From CAZCTO01 sp964501725 (GTDB lineage Bacteria; Bacillota; Clostridia; Saccharofermentanales; Saccharofermentanaceae): DNA of 64,000 nucleotides. Within the stretch, counting starts at the first letter, position 1; each line of letters starts with the position of its first letter. A model generated the notes under the pieces. That model was not told where the DNA came from, did no database searches, and saw nothing but the letters and a program-made list of their open reading frames with translations. The stretch spans positions 1 through 64,000 of the forward strand of contig CAZCTO010000001.1 of NCBI GenBank assembly GCA_964501725.1. The letters run 5' to 3'. Positions 26,050-34,203 of the stretch are shown piece after piece. The translations under genes and the position numbers were made by a program.

Positions 26050-26905
26050 AAAAACTCCCCCTTGCCCTGATCTTCTGACGAACAGTCTGATAAAAGTTCG
26101 CATATCCGATGCGCGCAATCTTGATCGAATGTTTTGATTTCCTGACAAGTATTCTATCCAGCGGATCCAGATCAATCTCATTACGGCCATCCAATGATAA
26201 AATCGGCCGTTCACTAAATTTTTTTATTCGAATCTCAACCAGGCTGTCTTCTGTAACAACATAACTACGATTATGAAGTGTATGCGGACAAATGGGGGTG
26301 ACAAGCATCACATTCATTTCCGGCTTGACAATCGGTCCTCCTGCAGCAAGCGCATATGCAGTCGAACCGGTTGAAGTAGAAAGTATTACTCCGTCTCCCG
26401 ACAACCTTTCTACATAATCGTTATCAATAAATAAGTCCAGCGTAAGAACATGTAACAGAAAGCCTCTTGCAACCACAGCGTCATTAAGGCAAATCCCGCT
26501 GCCCTTGATCTCACCGCTCCCGGATATTACCGTTACTTCAAGTTGCATGCGATTCTCTATTCTATATTCGTTATTATGAATACGCATCAATGCATCTTCA
26601 AATTGATCCGGATGTATTTCTGTCAGAAAGCCGATGCTTCCAAGATTAATTCCAATAATGGGGATGTTTTTTAGAAAATGATCATGTACGGCCGAAAGGA
26701 ATGTCCCATCACCGCCGATACAAAAAATCAGATCACATTTCTCATAAACATCAACAATTACGTTAGCGTCTTTACCAAGTTCAGTATTTGAATAAAAATC
26801 ATCAACAACAGCAACACTTCCATGCTCTGCAATTCTGCCTGCGGCAAACCGGGCAAACGCATAGTCAGGATCTTTCTCCCGGTTTGAAATAATCCCCAAA
26901 CGCAT
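26030..26905 (-). CDS. nadK: NAD kinase
   Basis: Phosphorylates NAD to NADP. The 291-residue product has the GGDGT motif (FCIGGDGTFLSAVHD, about 62-76), GINLGSIGFLTEI, and the conserved LSTSTGSTAYALAAGGPIV stretch followed by PICPHTL, all around the active site. Length is normal. AAGGAG precedes the ATG. It heads nadK-argR-recN, with a 127-base gap from dxs that holds a possible TATAAT -10 element near 26970. The usual tlyA between dxs and nadK is missing. Confidence 0.94.
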   Translation of the reverse strand: MRLGIISNREKDPDYAFARFAAGRIAEHGSVAVVDDFYSNTELGKDANVIVDVYEKCDLIFCIGGDGTFLSAVHDHFLKNIPIIGINLGSIGFLTEIHPDQFEDALMRIHNNEYRIENRMQLEVTVISGSGEIKGSGICLNDAVVARGFLLHVLTLDLFIDNDYVERLSGDGVILSTSTGSTAYALAAGGPIVKPEMNVMLVTPICPHTLHNRSYVVTEDSLVEIRIKKFSERPILSLDGRNEIDLDPLDRILVRKSKHSIKIARIGYANFYQTVRQKIRARGSFYEDGEK

Positions 26906-27032
26906 AATTACATCTCCTTCACAACATACATAACCATGAATAAATACAATTCAATTGCATAAATCAAATTATACATGGATAAAATTGAAATATCATCATG
27001 ATAAATGCATAAATGATTTAATGTTTGAATAT

Positions 27033-28901
27033 TTAAAGTTGAGGAAACGCTTTTTTAATCTTAAATGCCATAGATACTGAATCCATACCTTCTGTCTTCA
27101 TCACCTGATGCCTTGAACCGGCAACAACAGGATGATCACCGGCGCCGATTGGCACAAAGACCGGAGTCAATTTGCTTTCAGAAAGCAGCAAAGCGATCTG
27201 TGCACCCAGTCCCGATTCTCTTATTCCGTCTTCACAACAGGCGACCAGTTTTTTGTTCTTACAGGCTTTCTTAATAAATGAAGCGTTTAAAGGTTTTAGT
27301 CTTCTGACATCAATCAAGTCACAGGATATACCGGAGCCCGCAAGTATCTGAACAGCGGAATATGCTTCAGGTGCCATGGTTCCCACAGTAAACAGAACTG
27401 CATCGCTCCCCTTAAATAAGTACTGCATATCCGGCAATGGTATATGATCTTTAACCGGCAATGCAATCTCACCGGCCCTGGGGTATCGAACAGCAACCGG
27501 GCCCTTAGCTTCAGTTACCGCATAGGTCATCATCGTGTCAAGCTCATGAAAGTCTCTTGGCGCCAATACTTCCATATTCGGCATCGAAAGTAACATGGAA
27601 ATATCATACATACCCTGATGCGTTGGCCCGTCCGCACCAACAATTCCTGCGCGATCAATTGCAAAAACGACATGGAGATTCTGAAGACATATGTCATGAA
27701 GTATTTGGTCGTAAGATCGTTGCAGAAATGTTGAATACATGGCAACGACAGGGATCGCTCCGTTTGCAGCCATTCCGGCAGCCATAGTAACAGCATGCTC
27801 TTCAGCTATACCCACATCATAGAATCGATCAGGAAACTCAACGTGAAATTTTTCGAGCCCGATACTGGACATCATGCCCGCTGATATTGCAGTGACTATT
27901 GGATTCCGGCGTGCGATTTCACAGATAATCCGAGCAAATTCATTGGTAAATGAAGCACACGAGCCGTTATCACAACCAAGATCAATGTCGAACGGAGCTA
28001 CACCATGATATTGAGACGGCAATTTTTCTGCGTATTCATAGCCTTTTCCCTTTGTTGTACAAACATGAAGAAGAACCGGTTCATTAAGTTGCTTGATTAA
28101 TTCAATATTTTTAATCAGTTTCGGAATATCATGACCATTCACAGGCCCATAGTAACGAAATCCCAAATCCTCAAAAATAACCGGGTGCTTTCTTTGCAAT
28201 GTATGTCGAATCGAATCTTTTATGAATCCTAAAAAGCGACAAATCGGTTTTCCGATAAGCGGAATATGGTTAAGAATCACTTCAGTGCGATTTTTTACTC
28301 GCATATATCCTGATGATGAACGAAGAGAATTCAGGTATTTTGAAATTGCGCCGACATTAAGGTCGATTGACATTTGATTGTCGTTCAAAATTACGATTAG
28401 ATTGTCCCTGTAATGCCCGGCGTCGTTCAATGCTTCATATGCCATTCCGCCGGAGAGCGCCCCGTCACCGATCAGGGCAACAACGCGGCCCGGTTCGCCA
28501 CGTAATTTTTTTGCGCGTAAAAGACCGAGAGCGGCGGAAATTGATGTGCTGCTGTGGCCTGTTCCAAAACTATCATAAATGCTCTCCGCACGCGAAGGAA
28601 ATGCGGATAATCCGTCTTTCTTTCGCAGCGTTGAAAATTTCTCTCCGCGACCTGTCAGAAGTTTATATGAATATGATTGATGGCCCACATCAAATACAAT
28701 TTGATCCTGAGGAAGATCAAAGCATGATAGGAGAGCGATCGTAAGATCGACAACGCCAAGATTTGAAGACAGATGTCCGCCGTTTTCTGATACACGGTTG
28801 ATAATTATCTCACGAAGCTCACCGGCAAGAGCCAGCTTCTCCTCGTTTGATAAGCTGCGAATCATGTTAGGATTCGAAATACTGCTAAGTATATCCGGCA
28901 T
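27033..28901 (-). CDS. dxs: 1-Deoxy-D-xylulose-5-phosphate synthase
   Basis: First enzyme of the MEP isoprenoid pathway: condenses pyruvate and glyceraldehyde 3-phosphate using thiamine diphosphate. The 622-residue product has DVGHQSYSYKLLTGR, GHSSTSISAALG, and the ThDP motif GDGALSGGMAYEALN...NDNQMSI. The transketolase-like second half has YDVGIAEEHAVTMAAGMA (catalytic Glu) and GADGPTHQGMYDI, and a C-terminal domain follows. ATG 28901 (MPDILSSISNP) was chosen: it lies seven bases after the ispA stop, whereas the longer frame overlaps ispA. It supplies precursors for ispA just upstream and, through undecaprenyl phosphate, the UppP step at 41980. Confidence 0.95.
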   Translation of the reverse strand: MPDILSSISNPNMIRSLSNEEKLALAGELREIIINRVSENGGHLSSNLGVVDLTIALLSCFDLPQDQIVFDVGHQSYSYKLLTGRGEKFSTLRKKDGLSAFPSRAESIYDSFGTGHSSTSISAALGLLRAKKLRGEPGRVVALIGDGALSGGMAYEALNDAGHYRDNLIVILNDNQMSIDLNVGAISKYLNSLRSSSGYMRVKNRTEVILNHIPLIGKPICRFLGFIKDSIRHTLQRKHPVIFEDLGFRYYGPVNGHDIPKLIKNIELIKQLNEPVLLHVCTTKGKGYEYAEKLPSQYHGVAPFDIDLGCDNGSCASFTNEFARIICEIARRNPIVTAISAGMMSSIGLEKFHVEFPDRFYDVGIAEEHAVTMAAGMAANGAIPVVAMYSTFLQRSYDQILHDICLQNLHVVFAIDRAGIVGADGPTHQGMYDISMLLSMPNMEVLAPRDFHELDTMMTYAVTEAKGPVAVRYPRAGEIALPVKDHIPLPDMQYLFKGSDAVLFTVGTMAPEAYSAVQILAGSGISCDLIDVRRLKPLNASFIKKACKNKKLVACCEDGIRESGLGAQIALLLSESKLTPVFVPIGAGDHPVVAGSRHQVMKTEGMDSVSMAFKIKKAFPQL

Positions 28902-28908
28902 ATATAAT

Positions 28909-29811
28909 TTACTTCTTCCTTTCGCGAAGATAACTGACAAGCCCCCGCAATAGCTCAACATTGTAACCCAAATTATCGAGATCATCCATCGCGGATGTTG
29001 TTAAGTACACTTCTTCATCAAACAGTTCTTGTGCTTTCGCTTTCCCAAAAACAGTAACAAAAGTACATTTATTGAATGCTTCGTCTTTCCCGGTACTTTT
29101 ACCGAGATCTTTGCCGCTCGGCAGCAAGTCCAGCAAATCATCTTTTATTTGAAATGACAGCCCCAGATGTTTTGCAAACCTGCTGAGTGTATCTTTAACT
29201 CTCGAAAAGTCTTTTGAATCCGGTGACAGAAAAAGCGGAGTCAAAATGGATGCTTCTATTAATGCTCCGGTTTTCTTATTATGCATATCATATAGGATTT
29301 CTTTGGTTATGCTTCTGCGGTCTGATGTTATATCTATCGACTGGCCGCCAATCATTCCGTTGATACCGGCTGAACTTGAAATAAAACCTGCAGCTTTAAG
29401 TCGTCCGATATCTCCGCAAAGACAGTGTTCAATCATAAGTTCATATGCGCTGTTTAACAGTGCATCGCCTGCAAGTAATGCAATAGCTTCCGAATACTTA
29501 ATATGACAGGTTGGAACACCACGGCGCAGAACATCGTTATCCATACAAGGCAAATCATCATGAATCAATGAATACGTGTGAATCATTTCAATGACACATG
29601 CAAAAGGAATCACGTCTGCATCCGGAATTCTCAACATGGACGCTGACGCGAGCATCAATAACGGCCGGATTCGCTTCCCACCGGAAAGAAGACTGTATCT
29701 TGCGGCATGAATAGTCAAATCAGTTGAATCATCGATAAAGAGATCATCAAGTGATTGATCAATTTTAGTCTTGACATCCTGCATAAATTGCAAATAATTA
29801 TGTGCTGCCAA
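28909..29811 (-). CDS. ispA: Farnesyl/geranylgeranyl diphosphate synthase
   Basis: Short-chain polyprenyl synthetase that joins IPP and DMAPP. The 300-residue product has the first aspartate-rich motif in LIHDDLPCMDND and the second in SFQIKDDLLD, plus GGKRIRP near the N-terminus, which binds the substrate diphosphate. The start is inferred to be TTG at 29811 (reading AAHNYLQFMQDV), seven bases after AGGAG and ten bases after the xseB stop. In-frame codons further upstream lie inside xseB. The xseB-ispA-dxs order is typical for Bacillota. Confidence 0.93.
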   Translation of the reverse strand: MAAHNYLQFMQDVKTKIDQSLDDLFIDDSTDLTIHAARYSLLSGGKRIRPLLMLASASMLRIPDADVIPFACVIEMIHTYSLIHDDLPCMDNDVLRRGVPTCHIKYSEAIALLAGDALLNSAYELMIEHCLCGDIGRLKAAGFISSSAGINGMIGGQSIDITSDRRSITKEILYDMHNKKTGALIEASILTPLFLSPDSKDFSRVKDTLSRFAKHLGLSFQIKDDLLDLLPSGKDLGKSTGKDEAFNKCTFVTVFGKAKAQELFDEEVYLTTSAMDDLDNLGYNVELLRGLVSYLRERKK

Positions 29812-29821
29812 TTTACCGCTC

Positions 29822-30073
29822 CTAACGTTCACTGACCGGAATGTCAAATTCAGTCTCAACTTTTGCTCCGCCAACAGAGTCTGCAAGCATCATAATTTTC
29901 TTCTCGGCATTTTCGAGTTGACTGCTGCAAAAATTGGAAAGCAGGACGCCTCTTTGATAAAGGGTCATAGCTTCTTCAAGGTTGGAATTTCCGGTCTCCA
30001 GTTTTTTAATTATTTCTTCAAGTTCGAAAACCGCAGACTCATAGGAATAGCCCGAAAAATCATTGTTATCCAT
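29822..30073 (-). CDS. xseB: Exodeoxyribonuclease VII small subunit
   Basis: The 83-residue helical partner of XseA contains YESAVFELEEIIKKLE and LEEAMTLYQRGVLLSNFC, the conserved helical hairpin pattern. A short charged C-terminal tail follows. ATG 30073 (MDNNDFSGY) sits one base beyond the xseA stop with GGAGG four bases upstream. Confidence 0.93.
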   Translation of the reverse strand: MDNNDFSGYSYESAVFELEEIIKKLETGNSNLEEAMTLYQRGVLLSNFCSSQLENAEKKIMMLADSVGGAKVETEFDIPVSER

Positions 30074-30074
30074 A

Positions 30075-31280
30075 TCACCCTCCTGTATCAATATTAGAAG
30101 TAAGTGCCTTAAATGTGCCGTCTGAAAGCCGAACGGTAACGACTTGATTGGCTTTCAGTTGATGCACAGAATTGATATTTTCAGACAAATCGTTGGATAC
30201 AATCGCATATCCGCGAGACAAAACATTGAGCGGATTCAGGGCAGATAGTTTCTCTCTCATTATATTACAAAATCCGGCAGCACTAATCAGTTTTGAATTC
30301 ATTGAATTATGCAGGCGCTTACTTATGGCATCCATTCGTTGGTATTCCGACTCCACTCTTCCCTTCGGAACCATCAACGCTCTTTGAACAGAAAAAGCTT
30401 TCAATTCACTTCTGTGAATATCGATATAGTGCTTTGCGGAAGAGAATAAAGCACTTCTATATTCTATACATTTTCTCATCAGTTCAGCTTTATTGGGTAA
30501 CACGAGTTCAGCAGCCGACGAAGGGGTTGGTGCTCGTAAATCCGCGACGAAATCGGCGATTGTGAAGTCCGTCTCGTGACCTACCGCAGAGATGACCGGA
30601 ATACCCGACGCATATATTTCCCTGGCCAATAACTCGTCATTAAAACACCATAAGTCCTCAATGGATCCGCCGCCTCTTGCAAGAATAATCACATCAACCA
30701 ATCGGCTGTTGTTGAACCATCTTATTCCCGAAATGATCTCGGCTGCTGCCGTTGATCCTTGAACAGACGAAGGATATAGTAACAGGTCAAATCCAGGGAA
30801 TCTTCTTGATAAAACATTAATAATGTCACGAATCACAGCACCTTTGGGCGATGAAATTACACCGATTCTTCCGGGAATAAAGGGTATCGGCCTTTTATGA
30901 TCCTGATCAAAAAGCCCCTGTTCCCGAAGTTTTATTTTAAGTTGTTCGAATTGCCTGAACAGATCTCCGACCCCATCCTGCTCCATACCGTAAATAACCA
31001 GCTGAAACCGCCCGTCCTGTTCATACAGGGAGGCTTTTGCCGTGGCTATCACACTAATCCCATCTTCGGGTACAAAAGAAAGATTTCCGGAATTACCCCG
31101 GAACATAACACAGCTTACCTGAGCATCCTTATCCTTAAGTTGAAAATATGAATGTCCTGAGGGGTATTTTTTGAATCCTGATATCTCCCCTCTGACTCGG
31201 ACGGATGTGAGTTGCGGGTTACTCACAATCAACTCGTTCACAAAACGGTTTAATTGCGCAACAGAGAAAATGCTGCTCAT
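30075..31280 (-). CDS. xseA: Exodeoxyribonuclease VII large subunit
   Basis: Catalytic subunit of the ATP-independent single-strand nuclease ExoVII. The 401-residue product has an N-terminal OB fold (LTSVRVRGEISGFKKYPSGH, SYFQLKDKDAQVSCVMF) and the nuclease domain with GRIGVISSPKGAVIRDI, DVIILARGGGSIEDLWCFND and SAVGHETDFTIADFVADLRAPTPS split across its core. A helical region and the C-terminal LSRGYAIV segment complete it. The start overlaps the nusB stop by four bases. Confidence 0.95.
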   Translation of the reverse strand: MSSIFSVAQLNRFVNELIVSNPQLTSVRVRGEISGFKKYPSGHSYFQLKDKDAQVSCVMFRGNSGNLSFVPEDGISVIATAKASLYEQDGRFQLVIYGMEQDGVGDLFRQFEQLKIKLREQGLFDQDHKRPIPFIPGRIGVISSPKGAVIRDIINVLSRRFPGFDLLLYPSSVQGSTAAAEIISGIRWFNNSRLVDVIILARGGGSIEDLWCFNDELLAREIYASGIPVISAVGHETDFTIADFVADLRAPTPSSAAELVLPNKAELMRKCIEYRSALFSSAKHYIDIHRSELKAFSVQRALMVPKGRVESEYQRMDAISKRLHNSMNSKLISAAGFCNIMREKLSALNPLNVLSRGYAIVSNDLSENINSVHQLKANQVVTVRLSDGTFKALTSNIDTGG

Positions 31281-31681
31281 TCTTTCTCTCCGGGTGTGAG
31301 TTTTCCGAGAATTGCGTTAATATAACTTTTCGATTCCTCAGTACTGTATCTTTTGGCCAGAATAACAGCTTCGCTAATAGATACACTTGTCGGAATGGCA
31401 GGCATGAATAAGATTTCATAACAAGCAATTCGAAGAAGAATCAAATCAATTTTCGGAATACGGTCAATTTTCCATCCGATTAAAAATGGAGAGTAAGTTG
31501 AGTCCAATACTTCTTTCTGCTTAATTACACCATCCGTGATCTCGTCAAAATAGGATATATCCTGTTCCGGTATCGCGTTAATATCCAAAAAAACATTTTT
31601 CTGAGTGCTGGTGTCATCCGTTCTAAACTCAAGTTGATATAGAAATTTAAAAGCAGCTTCTCGTGACTCTCTTCTACTCAT
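31277..31681 (-). CDS. nusB: Transcription antitermination factor NusB
   Basis: The 134-residue all-helical protein binds boxA RNA with NusE (S10) in rRNA antitermination. Typical features are the RREAAFK-like N-terminus (SRRESREAAFKFLYQLEF), the KIDLILLRIACYEILFM helix, and the C-terminal SISEAVILAKRYSTEESKSYINAILGKL. It overlaps xseA and DUF2273 by four bases each (ATGA junctions), so the block is tightly coupled. Confidence 0.94.
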   Translation of the reverse strand: MSRRESREAAFKFLYQLEFRTDDTSTQKNVFLDINAIPEQDISYFDEITDGVIKQKEVLDSTYSPFLIGWKIDRIPKIDLILLRIACYEILFMPAIPTSVSISEAVILAKRYSTEESKSYINAILGKLTPGEKE

Positions 31682-31914
31682 CGAAACCTCCCGGGCGGGA
31701 TTAGTTTATCCATAAAATCTTTCATTTTCTCCTTGTCGGAAAAAAGTTTAACACCTAAAAAATAACCAACCAGAGTCATAAAAATGATAAACAATGTTTT
31801 AAGAAATCCAAATATAACCAGTAGCAAAGCAAGAAGAAAAGCAACACCGCCTCCAACAAGCCCGGCGTTCCTGTCTTTAATCATATCAAAGAGTTTGACG
31901 AAAAATGCTTTCAT
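31678..31914 (-). CDS. DUF2273 small membrane protein
   Basis: The 78-residue protein has two hydrophobic helices (about 18-37 and 40-58) joined tightly, and a charged C-terminal tail. The conserved GGGVAFLLALLLVIFGFLKTLF pattern, cut here by a few residues on each side in the description, marks DUF2273. The family accompanies Asp23 and AmaP and is thought to help anchor the Asp23 complex to the membrane. It lies between amaP (three-base gap) and nusB (four-base overlap). Confidence 0.88.
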   Translation of the reverse strand: MKAFFVKLFDMIKDRNAGLVGGGVAFLLALLLVIFGFLKTLFIIFMTLVGYFLGVKLFSDKEKMKDFMDKLIPPGRFR

Positions 31915-31917
31915 CGT

Positions 31918-32469
31918 TTATCTTTCAACCTTGGCAACAACCGGTTCAACGCGACCCACCTTAACAGAAACGGATTCAACTGAGATGCCGGTATATCTCT
32001 CAATATCTTTCTTGATTCGTTCCTGAACCTTGGCCATCATTGAAGGTATCTCAACGTTTGAATACAAGACAGCAATTAATCGAATTCTAATCGCTCCGTG
32101 TTTGGCAGAAGAGACATGCGCCTTTGCAGACTTAATGCCCACTTGGGCACTCTTTGCAGAGTTAAGGGCTATACTCTCCATTGCATCAACTCCGATATCA
32201 ACTGAACCAATATCTGTTTGGCGAATTCGGGTTCTGCTCAATCGACCGGACAATATAGCATAAGAAGCAGTCAATACGGTTGATGCCAATACAACCATCA
32301 TTACGATAAAGTAAGCATATTTCTGAATAGGATCGGTAACTACACTCGAGAGAGGAGACAGAAGATTTGCAAAAAAAGTGTCATCAACCAGCGCATAAAG
32401 CAGAATGATCGAAAGTATCGCTAAAATAAAGGAATATACAATCAGTACAAATCTTACTAACTGATTCAA
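31918..32469 (-). CDS. amaP: Alkaline shock response membrane anchor protein AmaP
   Basis: The 183-residue membrane anchor has two N-terminal helices (about 5-30 and 48-70) and a C-terminal Asp23-like soluble domain (about 85-183). It recruits Asp23 to the membrane in Staphylococcus. The start is TTG at 32469, ten bases after GGAGG, overlapping the Asp23 stop as TTGA. The longer frame to 32502 runs into the Asp23 gene. Together with the flanking genes it forms the conserved asp23-amaP-DUF2273 cell-envelope stress unit. Confidence 0.87.
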   Translation of the reverse strand: MNQLVRFVLIVYSFILAILSIILLYALVDDTFFANLLSPLSSVVTDPIQKYAYFIVMMVVLASTVLTASYAILSGRLSRTRIRQTDIGSVDIGVDAMESIALNSAKSAQVGIKSAKAHVSSAKHGAIRIRLIAVLYSNVEIPSMMAKVQERIKKDIERYTGISVESVSVKVGRVEPVVAKVER

Positions 32470-32846
32470 TTTATGCTCTCCTCCTTCGTAACAATACCAC
32501 AAACATGTACATCCACCGATTCAACGATCAGGCCGGTAAAACGTTCAACATCTGCTTTAACTCTTTCTTGAATGGACCAGGCAACTTCAGGTATTATCAT
32601 ACCATAATATACTACGGGATAAACGGTTATGGACACAAAACCATCGTCATTCTCGTGAAATACAACACTGACTCCCTTGCCCTCATGAAGCACGCCCAAA
32701 TACTCTTTTACAGCAACGCCCGGCGACGGCATCAGTCTCGCAACGCCCTTCGTCTGCATGGCCGCTTCGGCCGCATACTGAGCAACAAAACCTTGGGACA
32801 TAGTCCTCTCACCCTTAATGGTTTCGAATTCCTTATTCTCGCCCAT
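32466..32846 (-). CDS. Asp23/Gls24 family envelope stress protein
   Basis: The product of about 126 residues has the Asp23 pattern: YAAEAAMQTKGVARLM, then the GKGVSVVFHENDDGFVSITV strand region and AWSIQERVKADVERFTGL near the C-terminus. These abundant proteins sit under the membrane through AmaP. The start could be ATG 32846 (MGENKEF) or ATG 32801 (MSQGFVAQ), which has GGTGAGAGG close upstream. It lies 32 bases after efp, where the spoIIIA operon would normally be in spore formers. Confidence 0.87.
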   Translation of the reverse strand: MGENKEFETIKGERTMSQGFVAQYAAEAAMQTKGVARLMPSPGVAVKEYLGVLHEGKGVSVVFHENDDGFVSITVYPVVYYGMIIPEVAWSIQERVKADVERFTGLIVESVDVHVCGIVTKEESIN

Positions 32847-32878
32847 TATGTGACGCACCTCTCAACATGTAAAAGGAA

Positions 32879-33436
32879 TCAGGCTCTTTCAATGTACTCC
32901 CCGGTTCTGGTATCTACACGAACGATCTCGTTCTGATTGACAAATAAGGGCACTTTTACGGTAGCTCCGGTTTCGAGAACGGCTATCTTGGATGCATTGT
33001 TCGCAGTATCGCCGCGGACACCGGGTTCGCACTCCGTGATTTCAAGTTCCACGATGATCGGTAGTTCGACTCCGAAAATTTCGCCTTTATACGACAACAC
33101 CTTACAGATCATTTCTTCTTTCAAAAATTTGATGCTGTCACCAATATCATTTTTTGATATCGGACGTTGCTCATATGTATTTTGATCCATGAAAAAGTAA
33201 AGATCACCATCAGCGTAAATGTATTGCATATCGTTTCGGTCAAGCTGAGCTGACTCAAACTTTTCGTTAGGATTAAAAGATCTTTCAACAACAGAACCGG
33301 TCTTAACATTCCTATACTTTGTTCTGACAAAAGCTGCGCCTTTACCCGGCTTTACATGTTGAAATTCGACAACTTGAAAAACCTGACTATCCATTTCGAA
33401 ACACAAACCATTTCTGAAGTCACCTGCACTGATCAT
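32879..33436 (-). CDS. efp: Translation elongation factor P
   Basis: Rescues ribosomes stalled at polyproline stretches. The 185-residue product has the three OB-like domains of EF-P: the KOW-like N-terminus MISAGDFRNGLCFEMDSQV, the modification-site loop VKPGKGAAFVRTK (Lys in PGKG), and the C-terminal domain with VELEITECEPGVRGDTAN. Length is normal. GAGGAG precedes the ATG and a promoter lies at 33504-33532. It is first in the long operon down to dxs. Confidence 0.96.
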   Translation of the reverse strand: MISAGDFRNGLCFEMDSQVFQVVEFQHVKPGKGAAFVRTKYRNVKTGSVVERSFNPNEKFESAQLDRNDMQYIYADGDLYFFMDQNTYEQRPISKNDIGDSIKFLKEEMICKVLSYKGEIFGVELPIIVELEITECEPGVRGDTANNASKIAVLETGATVKVPLFVNQNEIVRVDTRTGEYIERA

Positions 33437-33503
33437 TTATTTCTCCTCACATTCCAGTTAATTTATTAACAATTCCGATACTCAGTAAAAATCATGCTAA
33501 GAT

Positions 33504-33532
33504 ATTTTACTTGACCTGACAAATATCTGCAA
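33504..33532 (-). promoter_or_regulatory. Promoter of the efp operon
   Basis: On the minus strand, TTGCAG (33532-33527) and TAAAAT (33509-33504) are separated by exactly 17 bases. This lies just past the YqeG stop and leaves a leader of about 60 bases before efp. Confidence 0.6.
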
Positions 33533-33540
33533 GTTTAAAT

Positions 33541-34041
33541 TCATATGCCATGGCATTTACGTATCAATCTTTCAAAAGGGCGTTTCATTCTAACGTAAAA
33601 TATTTCATTTTTATTATAAGGCTTAACTAAAACAGAATAAACACCGGCTCTATTTGCAGCTGCAATATCAGTGAACATTTGATCTCCAAAGAGAATAGCA
33701 CGATCTTTATCGGCATTTAGCTTTGCCAGTGCTTCCAAGACTCCTTTGGGTGAAGGCTTACCTGCACTAGGCACGCATTCAATCCCCAACGCTTGGGAAA
33801 AGTGATACGATCTTGAAGATTTTGCATTTGAAACTATGCAACATATAAAACCTTCCGCTTTAAGACGATTGACGATTTCCTTTGAATACTCTGTCGGTTC
33901 TTTGGAACGATCCGGAGCAAGAGTATTATCAATATCAAGAAGTGCAAATCGATAACCCTTGTCATATAAATATTTGAAATCCAAGTCAGACATTTTATCG
34001 CACATCTGATTAGGAATGAAGGTTCTAAAATTCAAAAACAT
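33541..34041 (-). CDS. YqeG family HAD IIIA-type phosphatase
   Basis: The 166-residue haloacid dehalogenase-fold phosphatase has the motif I DIDNTLA (two catalytic aspartates) near 35-41, motif II VSNAKSSRSY, and the C-terminal motif LFGDQMFTDIAAANRAG. The family is related to phosphatidylglycerol-phosphate phosphatases of the Gep4/PgpP type, so a lipid role is possible. ATG 34041 was chosen for its AGGAGG site; the frame continues upstream without one. It is divergent from aspartokinase. Confidence 0.87.
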   Translation of the reverse strand: MFLNFRTFIPNQMCDKMSDLDFKYLYDKGYRFALLDIDNTLAPDRSKEPTEYSKEIVNRLKAEGFICCIVSNAKSSRSYHFSQALGIECVPSAGKPSPKGVLEALAKLNADKDRAILFGDQMFTDIAAANRAGVYSVLVKPYNKNEIFYVRMKRPFERLIRKCHGI

Positions 34042-34119
34042 ACGTGTCCTCCTGAGATTCTTTCCACGAGAATAACATGCCAGTACTTCTAATTGCAAAT
34101 CAACTGCGTTATATATTTC

Positions 34120-34148
34120 TTGAATGTTAATCGTTTGGTCATTATAAT
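34120..34148 (+). promoter_or_regulatory. Promoter of aspartokinase gene
   Basis: TTGAAT (34120-34125), a 17-base spacer and a perfect TATAAT (34143-34148). Transcription would start near 34155, leaving a leader of about 45 bases, too short for a lysine riboswitch. Confidence 0.75.
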
Positions 34149-34173
34149 TGATTCAACATACTTTTTCACAGGC

Positions 34174-34203
34174 AAGGAGGCGCAGGATTATCCTGCAATA
34201 ATG
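34174..34203 (+). promoter_or_regulatory. Aspartokinase ribosome site with hairpin between SD and start codon
   Basis: AAGGAGG (34174-34180) is 20 bases from the ATG at 34201, too far for normal initiation. The gap contains GCAGGA-TTA-TCCTGC (34182-34196), a perfect six-base-pair hairpin. If folded, it brings the site to about five effective bases from the AUG. No in-frame start codon lies closer to the site. Confidence 0.6.

Noticed and set aside
26050..26214. N-terminal extension of ArgR
   Set aside because: These codons overlap nadK in another frame. A strong ribosome site before ATG 26049 gives a normal-length ArgR.
26936..26960. ARG box before nadK-argR (CATGAATAAATACAATTCAA)
   Set aside because: The TGAAT and ATTCA arms are seven bases apart instead of four, so it does not match the operator spacing.
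34149..34200. Lysine riboswitch before aspartokinase
   Set aside because: The leader after the TATAAT promoter is only about 45 bases, far too short for the lysine aptamer.
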